Source: Bacillota bacterium
Lineage (GTDB): Bacteria; Bacillota; Clostridia; Christensenellales; CAG-138
Reading direction: 5' to 3'
NCBI GenBank assembly: GCA_023451115.1
Contig: JAEXFV010000148.1
Span: forward strand, 1 to 37,221
Length of the DNA stretch: 37,221 nucleotides
Below are positions 1 through 7,842 of the stretch, piece by piece; the stretch's first letter is position 1, and every line of letters starts with the position of its first letter. The notes under the pieces are model-generated. The model had not been told where the DNA came from and did no database searches. It worked only from the letters and a program-made list of their open reading frames with translations. A program made the position numbers and the translations under genes.

Positions 1-909
1 CACTTCCACTGTGCAGAATGCTTTCGCTGCCTTAGCCTGGGAGAAAGCCTTTACGGGGAACGGCCACAGGGTGATTGGCCTTATCAACCCCAGTTTGAAG
101 CCCTGTGCCCTCGCCTGGTTAACGGCGCCTTTGGCCACCCGTGAGGAGCTGCCGTAGGCCACCAATACGACTTCGGCATCCTCGATCATATAGCTCTGCC
201 AACGTTGTTCATTTTCTTCAATCTTAGCATACTTGTTCCAAAGGTAACTCTCATAATCCGGCCGATACCAATACTCGTTCTTACGGATCTTCTTTTTTTC
301 ATCAAGCTTACAGCCTTTAAGTGACCAGTCAAATTTGTTAATATCATGCTCTACAAATTCCGGGAGTTCCACGGGTTCCATCATCTGGCCGATGCCGGCA
401 TCGGAAACAACCAAAACCGGATTGAGATACTTTTCAGCCAAATCAAATGCCTCTCCCATTACAGATGCGCTTTCCTGCACAGAATTGGGTGCAAGCACAA
501 TCGTGCGGTAATCGCCATGGCCGCCGCCTCGTGTCACCTGCCAATAATCGCCCTGGCCCAGGAAGATATCCCCCAAGCCAGCGCCAATGCGCATGACATC
601 TATGATGACGGCAGGGAGGTTATTGGCGCACAGGTAAGAAATCCCCTCCTGGTTGAGTGTAAACCCAGGCCCGGAGGAACTGGTAAACGCCCTTGCGCCG
701 GTTGCTGCAGCACCATATAGCATATTGATGGCGCAAAGCTCTGACTCGGTCTGAATGCAAAAGCCCCCTACTTGCGGCATCCTTTCAGTAAGATACTCCA
801 ATATTTCGCTTTGTGGAGTAATGGGATATCCGCTGTAAAAGCGGCTACCGAAACGAATTGCAGCCTCCGCCATGGCCTCGTTGCCCTTCATTAATACTTT
901 TTCTGCCAT
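1..909 (-). CDS. vorB: 2-oxoacid:ferredoxin oxidoreductase alpha subunit (VorB/KorA type), partial
   Basis: About 303 N-terminal residues are visible; the C-terminus lies beyond the left edge. The family oxidatively decarboxylates a 2-oxoacid to acyl-CoA and passes electrons to ferredoxin in the cytoplasm. The start is the ATG at 909, with an AAGGGG-like site just upstream. Early residues read MAEKVLMKGNEAMAEAA, followed by the family signature FYSGYPITPQSEILEYL. Further on come the SSSGPGF segment and GQGDYWQVTRGGGHGDY, typical of the pyrimidine-binding alpha subunit. The gene lies 15 bp after a small ferredoxin, which matches the usual VorD-VorB order; the beta (TPP) and gamma subunits would be expected further left. 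Whether the substrate is a branched-chain 2-oxoacid (Vor), 2-oxoglutarate (Kor) or another acid cannot be settled from this subunit. Confidence 0.85.
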   Translation of the reverse strand, partial: MAEKVLMKGNEAMAEAAIRFGSRFYSGYPITPQSEILEYLTERMPQVGGFCIQTESELCAINMLYGAAATGARAFTSSSGPGFTLNQEGISYLCANNLPAVIIDVMRIGAGLGDIFLGQGDYWQVTRGGGHGDYRTIVLAPNSVQESASVMGEAFDLAEKYLNPVLVVSDAGIGQMMEPVELPEFVEHDINKFDWSLKGCKLDEKKKIRKNEYWYRPDYESYLWNKYAKIEENEQRWQSYMIEDAEVVLVAYGSSSRVAKGAVNQARAQGFKLGLIRPITLWPFPVKAFSQAKAAKAFCTVEV

Positions 910-924
910 TTTTTTACCCCTTAT

Positions 925-1122
925 TTAGTAAATCTCAAATACATAGTCCGGACACACTCTATAACACGCACCACATTGAACACATTGTTTTTCATCCACT
1001 TTTATGGTTTCATTCCCTTTTGCTGAAATTTCTCCTGAAAACGCAATGGCTTTCTTGGGACAGGCTGCGATACAATATCCACAACCCTTGCAACGTGTTG
1101 TGTCAACATATAGCTTGCTCAT
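925..1122 (-). CDS. vorD: 2x[4Fe-4S] ferredoxin subunit of the 2-oxoacid oxidoreductase (VorD/KorD type)
   Basis: A 65-residue protein with two ferredoxin motifs: CKGCGYCIAACPKKAI near residues 11-26 and CVQCGACYRVCP near 48-59. Each motif supplies the CxxCxxCxxxCP pattern that binds one [4Fe-4S] cluster. It should carry electrons from the adjacent 2-oxoacid oxidoreductase catalytic subunits to free ferredoxin. The ATG at 1122 has a good AAAGGAGAG ribosome binding site, and the next gene (vorB) starts 15 bp after its stop, so the two are co-transcribed. A 143-bp gap separates it from the symporter upstream, where I see no clear terminator. The length and position fit the small separate delta subunit found in four-subunit Vor/Kor enzymes. 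Confidence 0.88.
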   Translation of the reverse strand: MSKLYVDTTRCKGCGYCIAACPKKAIAFSGEISAKGNETIKVDEKQCVQCGACYRVCPDYVFEIY

Positions 1123-1265
1123 TCTACTCTCCTTTACTTTTTAATCTGATCTACGGCAACGGCGGTCTGTTACCCTTATGCCTCCAAATTCTAAAAATTT
1201 AGGGGACTTTCCTAAACCATTTTGTATTGGGCATCGTATTTGGCTGTTTTTCATCAAAAACATGC

Positions 1266-2792
1266 TCACGCATTGCTGCTTTCCAGCAATGTCTCACTGT
1301 TCTTTCTCACATAGACTTTATCGAAAAACATGCTCTTAATGTCGGAGGATACCGGCTTGGTGAACAGGGAAACCACAACGATGGTGATAAAGGAAGCAAT
1401 CATCCCCGGCAGGAAAGGATGCACAATATCTGAGAGACCAGCCATATACCAGATAATATCTACTAGCGCCCCTACGATGACTGCAGAAACCGCGCCCGTC
1501 TTTGTGGATTTCTTCCAATAGAGACCCATGATTATCGGTGCGGCAAACCCTGCGCCCATGGTGCCCGCCGCCATCGTAGACATTTCCCACACGAAGTCCC
1601 ATGGTTCAAGCGCCAGATACATCATGAGAATGAGTACGATGATGGTAACAATCCGGGATAGGTTGATAGACTTTTTGGTGTCTACCTTGGCCTGCTTAGT
1701 TGCGACATAGCAATCTTCATAGATGTCTCTGGTGACGGCCGCAGATGAGGTCAACACCAACGCCACCAATGTGGACAACCCTGCCGCCACAGCTGCGATG
1801 AGGAACAGCGCCTGCAGGATCGGGCTGCCGGATTCAAATGCTAACATTGGCGAGTTACGGTCTGGGTTTGCCACGCCTTCGCCATAGAGGTATAGCCCGC
1901 CAAAGCCGATCAGGGCACTGCACATAAGGAAAATTGCGATCCACGGAACACTGACGCGCACAACCGTCTTAATGGTGCCCGGATCTTTCATGCCCAGAAA
2001 CTTTGTAACCAGCTGGGGCTGGCCAAAAGCGATTAGCTGCCATACCCAGCAAACCGACAGGCACTGGAAGATGTTGTTGTAAAGTCCCGGCGGGGAAGCC
2101 ATTTTTTCAGGATACTGCTGAGTTAAGGTGGTAAACATTTCAGTTACGCCGCCGCAACGGCTTACAACGTACACAGCCAGGATTATCATGCCCAGGGAAA
2201 TCAAGACGCCCTGGATCATATCCGTCCATGCAACGCCCCAGTACCCGCTGGATACCAGATACAGTACGGAAACGATTGTGATAATGATAACGCCGGTTCG
2301 GTAAGGTACGCCGGCCAACACCTCAAAGCCGTCCGCAATACCTTTCAACACAGAAACACCGTAAGGGATCATAAGCACGGCAATCAGCGCTGCCGTAATA
2401 AAGCCGATAGCCTTGGACTCATATCGGACTGCCAGAAAGCCCGGCAATGATACCGAGCCGGTACGTTCCGCCACAACACGCATCTTCAGTGCCAGCGCAA
2501 TAAAGATCAGGATACCTGTAGTGAATGTTGCACCCAGCATGTTGGGCATCATGTATGCCATGCCGTTGCGATAAATCATGGAAGGGCCGCCGATGACCAT
2601 GACCGTGCTGTAATATGCAGCACAGTAGCTCATAGCAGTCATAACCGGTCCAATTTGCCTGCCGCCCACCCAATAGTCATCGCTGCTCTTGATCTTTTTA
2701 TTCATCGCAAGCCCGATTGCCACAAGAATAAGCATGTATACAACGGTTGCTCCAATGTTAAACCAGATTAAGTCAGTAGCTTCTGTCATCAT
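1266..2792 (-). CDS. Sodium:solute symporter (SSS family)
   Basis: A 508-residue, very hydrophobic protein with roughly 13 membrane segments. SSS-family landmarks are the N-terminal YWVGGRQIGPVMTAMSYCAAYYS segment (shown here only as a landmark; its key residues are the paired Gly and the Ser/Tyr-rich helix 1), the LPGFLAVRY segment near residue 115 and the SSAAVTRDIYED loop around residue 350. These proteins import an organic solute (amino acid, carboxylate, pantothenate, proline and others) with sodium. The gene sits between the racemase plus a 47-residue membrane peptide and the 2-oxoacid oxidoreductase genes, so its substrate is probably the compound this operon degrades. It starts at ATG 2792 or at the next codon, also ATG; an AGGG site lies upstream. 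The substrate cannot be read from the sequence. Confidence 0.87.
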   Translation of the reverse strand: MMTEATDLIWFNIGATVVYMLILVAIGLAMNKKIKSSDDYWVGGRQIGPVMTAMSYCAAYYSTVMVIGGPSMIYRNGMAYMMPNMLGATFTTGILIFIALALKMRVVAERTGSVSLPGFLAVRYESKAIGFITAALIAVLMIPYGVSVLKGIADGFEVLAGVPYRTGVIIITIVSVLYLVSSGYWGVAWTDMIQGVLISLGMIILAVYVVSRCGGVTEMFTTLTQQYPEKMASPPGLYNNIFQCLSVCWVWQLIAFGQPQLVTKFLGMKDPGTIKTVVRVSVPWIAIFLMCSALIGFGGLYLYGEGVANPDRNSPMLAFESGSPILQALFLIAAVAAGLSTLVALVLTSSAAVTRDIYEDCYVATKQAKVDTKKSINLSRIVTIIVLILMMYLALEPWDFVWEMSTMAAGTMGAGFAAPIIMGLYWKKSTKTGAVSAVIVGALVDIIWYMAGLSDIVHPFLPGMIASFITIVVVSLFTKPVSSDIKSMFFDKVYVRKNSETLLESSNA

Positions 2793-2851
2793 AATTCATT
2801 TACCCTATCATTTATTTGCCCTTTATGGTTGTTTCCGATCCATCTCTGCCG

Positions 2852-2995
2852 CTACTTTGTCGTCCAGTCAAAATACTTGGCAACAATTTGCTTCCACCAT
2901 TTCGTTTCCGGAAGAACCCAAGATAATGCGATCATCCCGGGCACGGCAACAAGCCACATGATAAACATCGGCCAATTCAGTCCAAATGGCGCCAT
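2852..2995 (-). CDS. 47-residue single-pass membrane peptide, candidate small subunit of the symporter
   Basis: This short gene lies between the racemase and the symporter. It begins at ATG 2995 with MAPFGLNWPMF, has one hydrophobic segment of about 20 residues (PMFIMWLVAVPGMIALSWVL), and ends in a charged, Trp-rich tail (ETKWWKQIVAKYFDWTTK). AAGGGA and GGGGAA sequences upstream can serve as the ribosome binding site. The stop at 2852 is about 60 bp before the symporter start, in the same direction, so the two genes are probably co-translated. Some SSS carriers have a separately encoded small membrane partner (for example YhdT next to PanF); this peptide is in the right place but is shorter than those I know, and I do not recognise it as a named family. 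The assignment as a subunit is inference. Confidence 0.6.
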   Translation of the reverse strand: MAPFGLNWPMFIMWLVAVPGMIALSWVLPETKWWKQIVAKYFDWTTK

Positions 2996-3043
2996 TTCCC
3001 CACATCCCTTCTGATATAAAATGTATTTTAAAAATCCTTACCT

Positions 3044-4147
3044 TTATTGCCTATGGTCTTCATTGGTTGTGGTCATCTTTACATTGGTAGAGCTGGTCAG
3101 GTAGATTCCGGAGCTATAACGAATCCCAAATTCTATGATGTCGCCTACCCTCACTTCTTTTTCCGCATCCTCCACATCCAGCAGGGTGTGATCTCCGGAA
3201 GCGCCAAGAACCTTGAGATCGCTTCTGCATATGTAGATATCCTCATAGCTTCCGTAATCGGCCTTGCCAATGGCTAATACCGCCCGCTTATGCATCCCCC
3301 GATCGGTATAGGTTTGCGTTTTTCCAAAAGAATCCTTTCCCAAAACCCCCACTGGATGGGAAGGCTTGGTTTTAACCTCAACCACTTCCGCCTTGAGCGT
3401 AAAAACGTCCTGATGCAAATAGCGCAAATCCCAGGATCCGTAAAAGTCAGACATGCCTCGTGCATGAATGGGGAGTTCTCCGATCCGAAGGAGATTAATG
3501 CGTTGCGGCATTTCCTTCTTCCAGATATGGGCCATGGCCTGTGTAGAGCCTCCGCATATATAACGAAGTTGCCGTCCGATTTCCGCCTCCACTTTCTCCG
3601 TCTTTTCTACCAATTCGTTCATCTTTTCCACCGTGGTCACGATGGATCCATAACAGCCCAGGTTGACTCCCGTGCCAATGAGTTCCAAATGCTTCGCCGC
3701 TTCCACGAACTTTGCGGTTTCCATCATCTCATCTAGCGCCCAAATGCCTTCGCGCAGGTCCCCCAAATCAAACATTAAAATCACTTGGTGGGTTTTCCCT
3801 TGTTTGCCTGCCGCGTCATTTACCTGTTTGAGCACTGTCATCTCGCTTTGCAGGGAGCTATCGCACCATGTAACCAGCTCCTCCACTTCGCTGAGCATGG
3901 GAATGCGCACGCACATGGTGGGCGTTTGAATACCTGCCTCCTTGATGCCCTGCAAATGCTCCATTCGGGAGGATGCCAGGAAACTGACTCCCGCCTTCTC
4001 ATACTCCCGGCAAGCTGGGATTAAGCCGTTGATGCCTTTTACAACAGCGCAAATTTCCACGCCCTGCTCACTGCACTGCTTTTTTACAATATCAATGTTC
4101 TCTCTGAGTTTCGTTGTATTGAGCTCCAGGCAAGGATACTGTTTCAT
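3044..4147 (-). CDS. PLP-dependent alanine/ornithine racemase-family enzyme
   Basis: A 367-residue fold-type III PLP protein. The N-terminal alanine-racemase-like barrel starts PCLELNTTKLRENI, and the probable PLP lysine is K37 in AVVKGING. Further landmarks are GTGVNLGCYGS near residue 160, RYICGGSTQA near 195 and RIGELPIHA near 222, as in the ornithine racemase (Orr) branch rather than in canonical Alr. The C-terminal part carries GKADYGSYED and a LGASGDHTLLDVED segment. Orr interconverts L- and D-ornithine in clostridial ornithine fermentation, but no ornithine aminomutase genes are visible here, so the substrate may differ. It lies between the CoA-transferase genes and the transport genes on one strand. 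A weak hairpin (AAGGCG/CGCCTT, 4226-4240) sits in the 102-bp gap upstream of it. Confidence 0.8.
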   Translation of the reverse strand: MKQYPCLELNTTKLRENIDIVKKQCSEQGVEICAVVKGINGLIPACREYEKAGVSFLASSRMEHLQGIKEAGIQTPTMCVRIPMLSEVEELVTWCDSSLQSEMTVLKQVNDAAGKQGKTHQVILMFDLGDLREGIWALDEMMETAKFVEAAKHLELIGTGVNLGCYGSIVTTVEKMNELVEKTEKVEAEIGRQLRYICGGSTQAMAHIWKKEMPQRINLLRIGELPIHARGMSDFYGSWDLRYLHQDVFTLKAEVVEVKTKPSHPVGVLGKDSFGKTQTYTDRGMHKRAVLAIGKADYGSYEDIYICRSDLKVLGASGDHTLLDVEDAEKEVRVGDIIEFGIRYSSGIYLTSSTNVKMTTTNEDHRQ

Positions 4148-4249
4148 CTCATTCCATCTGTCCTTTCAAATGATAAACCCGTTCCCCAAGTCTTTGGGCT
4201 TAGGACTTCATTGCAGTGTCATTTCAAGGCGTTGCGCCTTTTGTCACAG

Positions 4250-4996
4250 TTATACTTCCACGATATCCATCACATCCACTGCATCCGCATAGCAGATGGC
4301 CGCCTCCGTCTTTGCCTCAAGCTCCTCCCGCGATACGCCAGGCGCTATTGCCACAACCGTCATCTTTCCTTCAATGAACTCAATGATGCATAGCTCGGTA
4401 ATCAACACGTTGACGCATCTGACCGCGGTGAGTGGGAATGTGCATTTTTTTAAGATTTTAGGCGACCCGTCTTTGGTGCAATGCTCCATTGCAACAATGA
4501 CTTTTTTTACGCCGTTAACCAGATCCATGGCGCCTCCCATGCCTGGAATCTTCTTGCCTGGTATTGCCCAATTTGCAAGGTTCGCCTCCTCGTCCACTTG
4601 TAAGCCGCCCAGTACAGTAGCGTCCAAGTGCCCTCCCCTCGCCATCATAAAAGCCACAACAGAATCAAAGCAGGCCGCCCCTGGCCCCAAAATGGCCATA
4701 TCTCCTGTTGCATCGCATAGGTCTTTATTACCTATCTTCCAGCCATTTTCATGATCGGAAAATTTTTCGGTTTCTTTCAGGTAATCTTCGACGGTTTTCA
4801 GGTTCTCTCTTTTGCTGAATCCGGGAAGCACTCCGATTTGTCCCACAAACCCGCTCTCGGAATGCAATGTGATATTAACGCCTTCTCGGATGTAATTAGC
4901 CGACTGGGTTGGAATGCCCACACCCAGGTTTACAAAATCGCCGTCATAAAAGTATCGTGCGATATTTTTTGCGATCGTATTTCTCTTATCAATCAT
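4250..4996 (-). CDS. CoA-transferase subunit B (AtoA/ScoB type)
   Basis: A 248-residue beta subunit of a family I CoA-transferase. The start chosen is ATG 4996, which overlaps the stop of subunit A (ATGA) and has GAGGGGGTGA upstream; an earlier ATG at 5017 would extend the overlap without a better site. It begins MIDKRNTIAKNIARYFYDG. The glycine-rich VNLGVGIPT segment near residue 25 and SESGFVG near 50 are family signatures, and the Glu of SESG is the expected catalytic residue that forms the glutamyl-CoA thioester. GGAMDLVNGVKKVIVAMEH occurs near residue 165. The enzyme moves CoA between an acyl-CoA and a free acid such as acetate or acetoacetate. Together with the downstream 2-oxoacid oxidoreductase it suggests an acyl-CoA-producing fermentation; the true acid pair is unknown. 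Confidence 0.9.
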   Translation of the reverse strand: MIDKRNTIAKNIARYFYDGDFVNLGVGIPTQSANYIREGVNITLHSESGFVGQIGVLPGFSKRENLKTVEDYLKETEKFSDHENGWKIGNKDLCDATGDMAILGPGAACFDSVVAFMMARGGHLDATVLGGLQVDEEANLANWAIPGKKIPGMGGAMDLVNGVKKVIVAMEHCTKDGSPKILKKCTFPLTAVRCVNVLITELCIIEFIEGKMTVVAIAPGVSREELEAKTEAAICYADAVDVMDIVEV

Positions 4997-5670
4997 AAAG
5001 CGCTCACCCCCTCGCAATGCACCACATAATCTACAAATACGCCTGGAAGGTGTACGGCATCCGGCGCTATTTCACCAGGCTGTACCAGATTTTCGCACTC
5101 CAATATGACGGTATCCGCCGCCATTGCCATATAGTAATTGAAGTTTCTTGCAGTGTAGGCAAATAAAGCATTTCCCAGCGTATCCGCGGTATGGCATTTT
5201 ATCAGTGCTACATTTGCGCGTAGCGGCAGCTCCAGGAGATATTTTTTCCCATTAATCACCTTGGTTTCCTTGCCTTCTTCCACCACCGTGCCTACACCGG
5301 TCGGCGTATAAAAACCGCCGATACCAGCGCCGCCCGCGCGGATTCGCTCGGCAAGCGTTCCCTGCGGTACGAAGGTAAGTTTGATTTCTCCTGCATCTAC
5401 CTTTGCTTGCGCTTCCGGATGTCCAAAGAAAGATAAAATAATTTCATCCACCATATCTTTCTTGAGCAGCTTGTTAAGCCCTATGCCAAATTTTCTCATG
5501 CTGCTGTGGAAATCCTCGGAAATCGTAGTCAAATGCTTGACGTCCTTTTCCGCGAGCGCAGAAAGAAGATGCAAGGGTGTGCCATAAACACTGGCAAAAC
5601 CGCCTACCATAATTGAATCGCCGCTTTTTACCTGGTCGAGAGCGGTATGGATATCCACCACTTTTTTCAT
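4993..5670 (-). CDS. CoA-transferase subunit A (AtoD/ScoA type)
   Basis: A 225-residue alpha subunit of a family I CoA-transferase and the first gene of the minus-strand operon. It begins MKKVVDIHTALDQVKSGDSI and has the conserved MVGGFASVYGTP segment near residues 21-32 and the FVPQGTLAERIRAGGAGIGG region near 100-120, followed by FYTPTGVGT. The RARNFNYYMA-like stretch reads FAYTARNFNYYMAMAADTV here. The ATG at 5670 has an AGAAAGAAG site about 10 bp upstream. It overlaps subunit B by 4 bp, so the subunits are translationally coupled and probably made in equal amounts. It faces a 469-bp non-coding region and a divergent LysR-type regulator, the usual arrangement for a LysR-controlled catabolic operon. 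Confidence 0.9.
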   Translation of the reverse strand: MKKVVDIHTALDQVKSGDSIMVGGFASVYGTPLHLLSALAEKDVKHLTTISEDFHSSMRKFGIGLNKLLKKDMVDEIILSFFGHPEAQAKVDAGEIKLTFVPQGTLAERIRAGGAGIGGFYTPTGVGTVVEEGKETKVINGKKYLLELPLRANVALIKCHTADTLGNALFAYTARNFNYYMAMAADTVILECENLVQPGEIAPDAVHLPGVFVDYVVHCEGVSAL

Positions 5671-6036
5671 GTGATCGTCTTCTTTCTGTTATGATTTTTA
5701 CAAACAATAGTTATTGAACCAAGCCAGGCTGCCAGCCGAAGCTGGACAAATAGCGATAAATTGAATATAATTAAATTAAAAGCTTGCAAAATAAATCCAG
5801 CTCTGCCAACGCAATGAGCTAAATATTTTAATGCAGTACTGGAGCCTATAATAGGCTTGGATTATTTACGTTTGCTGGACTGCCGCATAACGTAACGTTC
5901 TTTGTTTTGTAGAATTTTTCTGCTCGAGGGAAGGTCTGCGAACCAGACATTTATATTTACAAAGGGCATTTAGGGAAACGAGCTTTACCTAACAGTCGTT
6001 ATATACAGCCGTTTGTCTGAGTTCTTGGCACTTGAA

Positions 6037-6053
6037 ATCATATATTATGTGAT
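6037..6053. promoter_or_regulatory. Imperfect palindrome, possible LysR-type regulator site
   Basis: ATCATATA-T-TATGTGAT: the two 8-bp arms match at 7 of 8 positions around 6045. It lies about 90 bp upstream of the LysR-type gene and one helical turn or so from the better palindrome at 6059-6081. Both elements could be parts of one extended operator; the assignment is inference. Confidence 0.35.
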
Positions 6054-6058
6054 CAGTA

Positions 6059-6081
6059 TACTAATGAATTTAGCATTAGTA
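6059..6081. promoter_or_regulatory. Perfect 8-bp inverted repeat, candidate LysR-type operator
   Basis: TACTAATG-AATTTAG-CATTAGTA: perfect 8-bp arms with a 7-bp spacer, 58 bp before the regulator start. LysR-type regulators usually bind an interrupted dyad of about this size at their divergent promoter and repress their own gene from it. The exact T-N11-A signature is not met at the centre, so this is a candidate only. Confidence 0.5.
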
Positions 6082-6139
6082 AAGCGCATCTTTTTTATTT
6101 TAAACATTCAATATCTTCATGAAAAATGGAGGATACTAT

Positions 6140-7068
6140 ATGAAGCAAATTAAATACCTAGCCTTGTTATATACTGTGGAATTGGGTAGCTTGACCAAGG
6201 CAGGTGAAGCGCTAGGCTACACGCAGTCCGGCATTAGCCACATGATCAACAGCCTGGAAAGCGAATATGGCCTGCAGCTTCTATATCGAGACCGGGCAGG
6301 GGTGCAGCTTACTTCTGCCGGGCAAGTTCTACTGCCCTATTTCAAAGCAGTGTGCAACAGCCAGTGGGAGCTGGATATGATTCTTGCCGAATTGCTGGGG
6401 GGGGGCAGACTGGGTTGCTGCGGATAGCATCGCATACCAGCATTGCCGCCCAATGGCTGCCCGGCATTTTTCATGAATTCCAATCCAAATATCCCAAAGT
6501 GGAATTTGAGCTGCGTGAAGTTGTCACCAATGAGGAAACCAGGGATCTGCTGCGTCGAGGCGTAGTGGATTGCGGCTTTACTGATGCCGAAAGCAACGAC
6601 AAAGAACTGCATCAGGTGTTTCTCTACCGGGATCGTTTTGTGGCTATTCTGCCTCCGGACCATGAATTGGCAGGCGCACCCTTTTTTCCGCTGGATGCAT
6701 TGGACGCATATCCCTATATCAAGTTAGATGAGACCCCCGGAGTCAGCAATGAGTTTACGCTGCTTATGGATAAACTCTTTGCAAGCCAGCACAAATCGCC
6801 CCGGGTTAAATTCCGCGTGAGGGATGAATACACCGTTATGGCAATGGTGGCGAACCATCAAGGCATTAGCGTCCTACCGGAGATGATGACGTGGGACAGA
6901 GCCCAAAATCAGCTGATTCATCTGCCTTTGGAAGAACCCTTTTATCGAAATTTGAATCTGGTTGTTTCCAACAGACACAAGAATTTGTTGCTCATGCCGG
7001 CCTTTATTGAAACGGTACAGAATTGGGTGCATAATAAGTACCACCCTGCACATAGCTGCGAAAACTAG
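6140..7068 (+). pseudogene. LysR-type transcriptional regulator, frameshifted in a poly-G run
   Basis: The start is ATG 6140, with GGAGG 7 bp upstream, rather than the unsupported ATG at 6119. Residues 1-60 form the winged HTH (KQIKYLALLYTVELGSLTKA, then AGEALGYTQSGISHMINSLE). The reading frame runs into GGGRLGCCG-stop at 6427. The effector-binding domain continues in another frame from just after the G run (QTGLLRIASHTSIAAQWLPG) to 7068. Nine G lie at 6397-6405; ten or seven would restore one protein of about 310 residues, normal for the family. As read, only the DNA-binding part would be made. It is divergent from the CoA-transferase/racemase operon and probably controls it. A perfect 12-bp palindrome (GCAAGCGCTTGC, 7072-7083) follows the stop. 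The break may be a sequencing error, a phase-variable switch or true loss. Confidence 0.82.
6397..6405 (+). repeat. Run of nine G inside the LysR-type regulator
   Basis: CT followed by nine G and then CAG, at the junction between the DNA-binding and effector domains. Adding one G or removing two restores the frame, so this tract alone decides whether a full-length regulator is made. Such tracts slip during replication and are also a common site of base-calling error. Confidence 0.9.
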
Positions 7069-7249
7069 AGCGCAAGCGCTTGCAGGAGTTAACGTGCAGT
7101 AAAACCCGAAGAGCAGCTTTTAGGCGGAATATAGGATTGATATTATTAAAGAAATCAATGGCCCAGCTGCAGTAGGGACGAGATGTTCGTGCAGGCAACC
7201 GGGTTCTTGCTATCAATGCCTTTTTTGACTCTTTTTTTGCAAATTATAG

Positions 7250-7280
7250 CAAAAAATAAAGCCCCCGAACTTACGGGGGC
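7250..7280 (-). terminator. Rho-independent terminator of hsp20
   Basis: GCCCCCG-AACTTA-CGGGGGC at 7261-7280. Read on the minus strand it is followed by TTTATTTTTTG, a good U tract. It begins 21 bp after the hsp20 stop. Confidence 0.85.
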
Positions 7281-7301
7281 CAATATTATCTTTCATATGT
7301 A

Positions 7302-7748
7302 TTAATCGATGGGAATGCGGCGTTTTTCGGGCATATCTTTTTTCTGCTCTTTTTTCGGCAAGACGACCTGCAGCACGCCATTTTTATACTTAGCGGTTAT
7401 CTCCTCTTCCTTTACCCCTTCCATGTTAAAGCTCCTTTGGAAGTGCCCAATTCTGCGTTCACTATAAAGGTAGTTTTCTTTCTCCTCTTTTTTCTCCGAG
7501 TTCATGTCTGCCTCAATCGTCAGAATTCCATCATCTACGGTAAGAGAAATCTGGTCTTCCGGCACGCCAGGCAACTCTGCTTCCAACAAATAATGATCCT
7601 TCTTCTCTTTTACATCCACCCGGAAGGAAGATGCGCCAAAGAAATCACTCATCTCGAGGAATGGCCTGAAAAAAGTTTCCTCCATCTCATTGCTCATAAA
7701 CGGATGCATCATATGGTTATGGCGACGATACGGAATTAAGCTTGACAT
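7302..7748 (-). CDS. hsp20: Hsp20 / alpha-crystallin small heat-shock protein
   Basis: A 148-residue protein with a short N-terminal arm (SSLIPYRRHNHMMHPFMSN), an alpha-crystallin domain at about residues 42-135 (FRVDVKEKKDHYLLEAELPG, then EDQISLTVDDGILTIEAD), and the conserved AKYKNGVLQVVLPK near its end. An RRIPID tail follows; it lacks a clear I-x-I motif but may act similarly. The family holds unfolding proteins in an ATP-independent way in the cytoplasm. It is a single-gene unit with its own terminator. Its promoter overlaps a double CtsR operator (7834-7889), so it should be derepressed by heat or protein stress along with the clpC operon at 18651-23126. The ATG at 7748 has AAGGAGG upstream. 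Confidence 0.95.
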   Translation of the reverse strand: MSSLIPYRRHNHMMHPFMSNEMEETFFRPFLEMSDFFGASSFRVDVKEKKDHYLLEAELPGVPEDQISLTVDDGILTIEADMNSEKKEEKENYLYSERRIGHFQRSFNMEGVKEEEITAKYKNGVLQVVLPKKEQKKDMPEKRRIPID

Positions 7749-7813
7749 AGTAAAGCCTCCTTGTTTTTTTGTTCATAGGGTATGTAGCTTTCATTTCCCT
7801 ATTCCCATTTCTT

Positions 7814-7842
7814 TTATAAAATGATGATATATTATTAGTCAA
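7814..7842 (-). promoter_or_regulatory. Sigma-A-type promoter of hsp20
   Basis: On the minus strand, -35 TTGACT (7842-7837), a 17-bp spacer and -10 TTATAA (7819-7814). The -35 hexamer is itself part of one CtsR heptamer, so bound CtsR would block RNA polymerase. Confidence 0.75.

Larger units (their letters stand above)
5671..6139. promoter_or_regulatory. Long divergent non-coding region between the catabolic operon and its LysR-type regulator
   Basis: 469 bp without a convincing gene on either strand. It should hold both divergent promoters and the regulator binding sites. Short palindromes are visible: AGCCTA-TAA-TAGGCT at 5843-5857, AACGT-A-ACGTT at 5889-5899, and two near the regulator (6037-6053 and 6059-6081) listed separately. 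The DNA is A+T-rich around 5760-5800. I could not find a strong -35/-10 pair for the CoA-transferase operon, which is what an activator-dependent promoter would look like. Confidence 0.5.

Noticed and set aside
858..1202. Plus-strand ORF over the ferredoxin gene
   Set aside because: Opposite-strand shadow of vorD and vorB start; no ribosome binding site or plausible composition.
4226..4240. Hairpin upstream of the racemase as a terminator
   Set aside because: Six-bp stem with a 3-base loop and no U tract; at most a weak processing or attenuation element.
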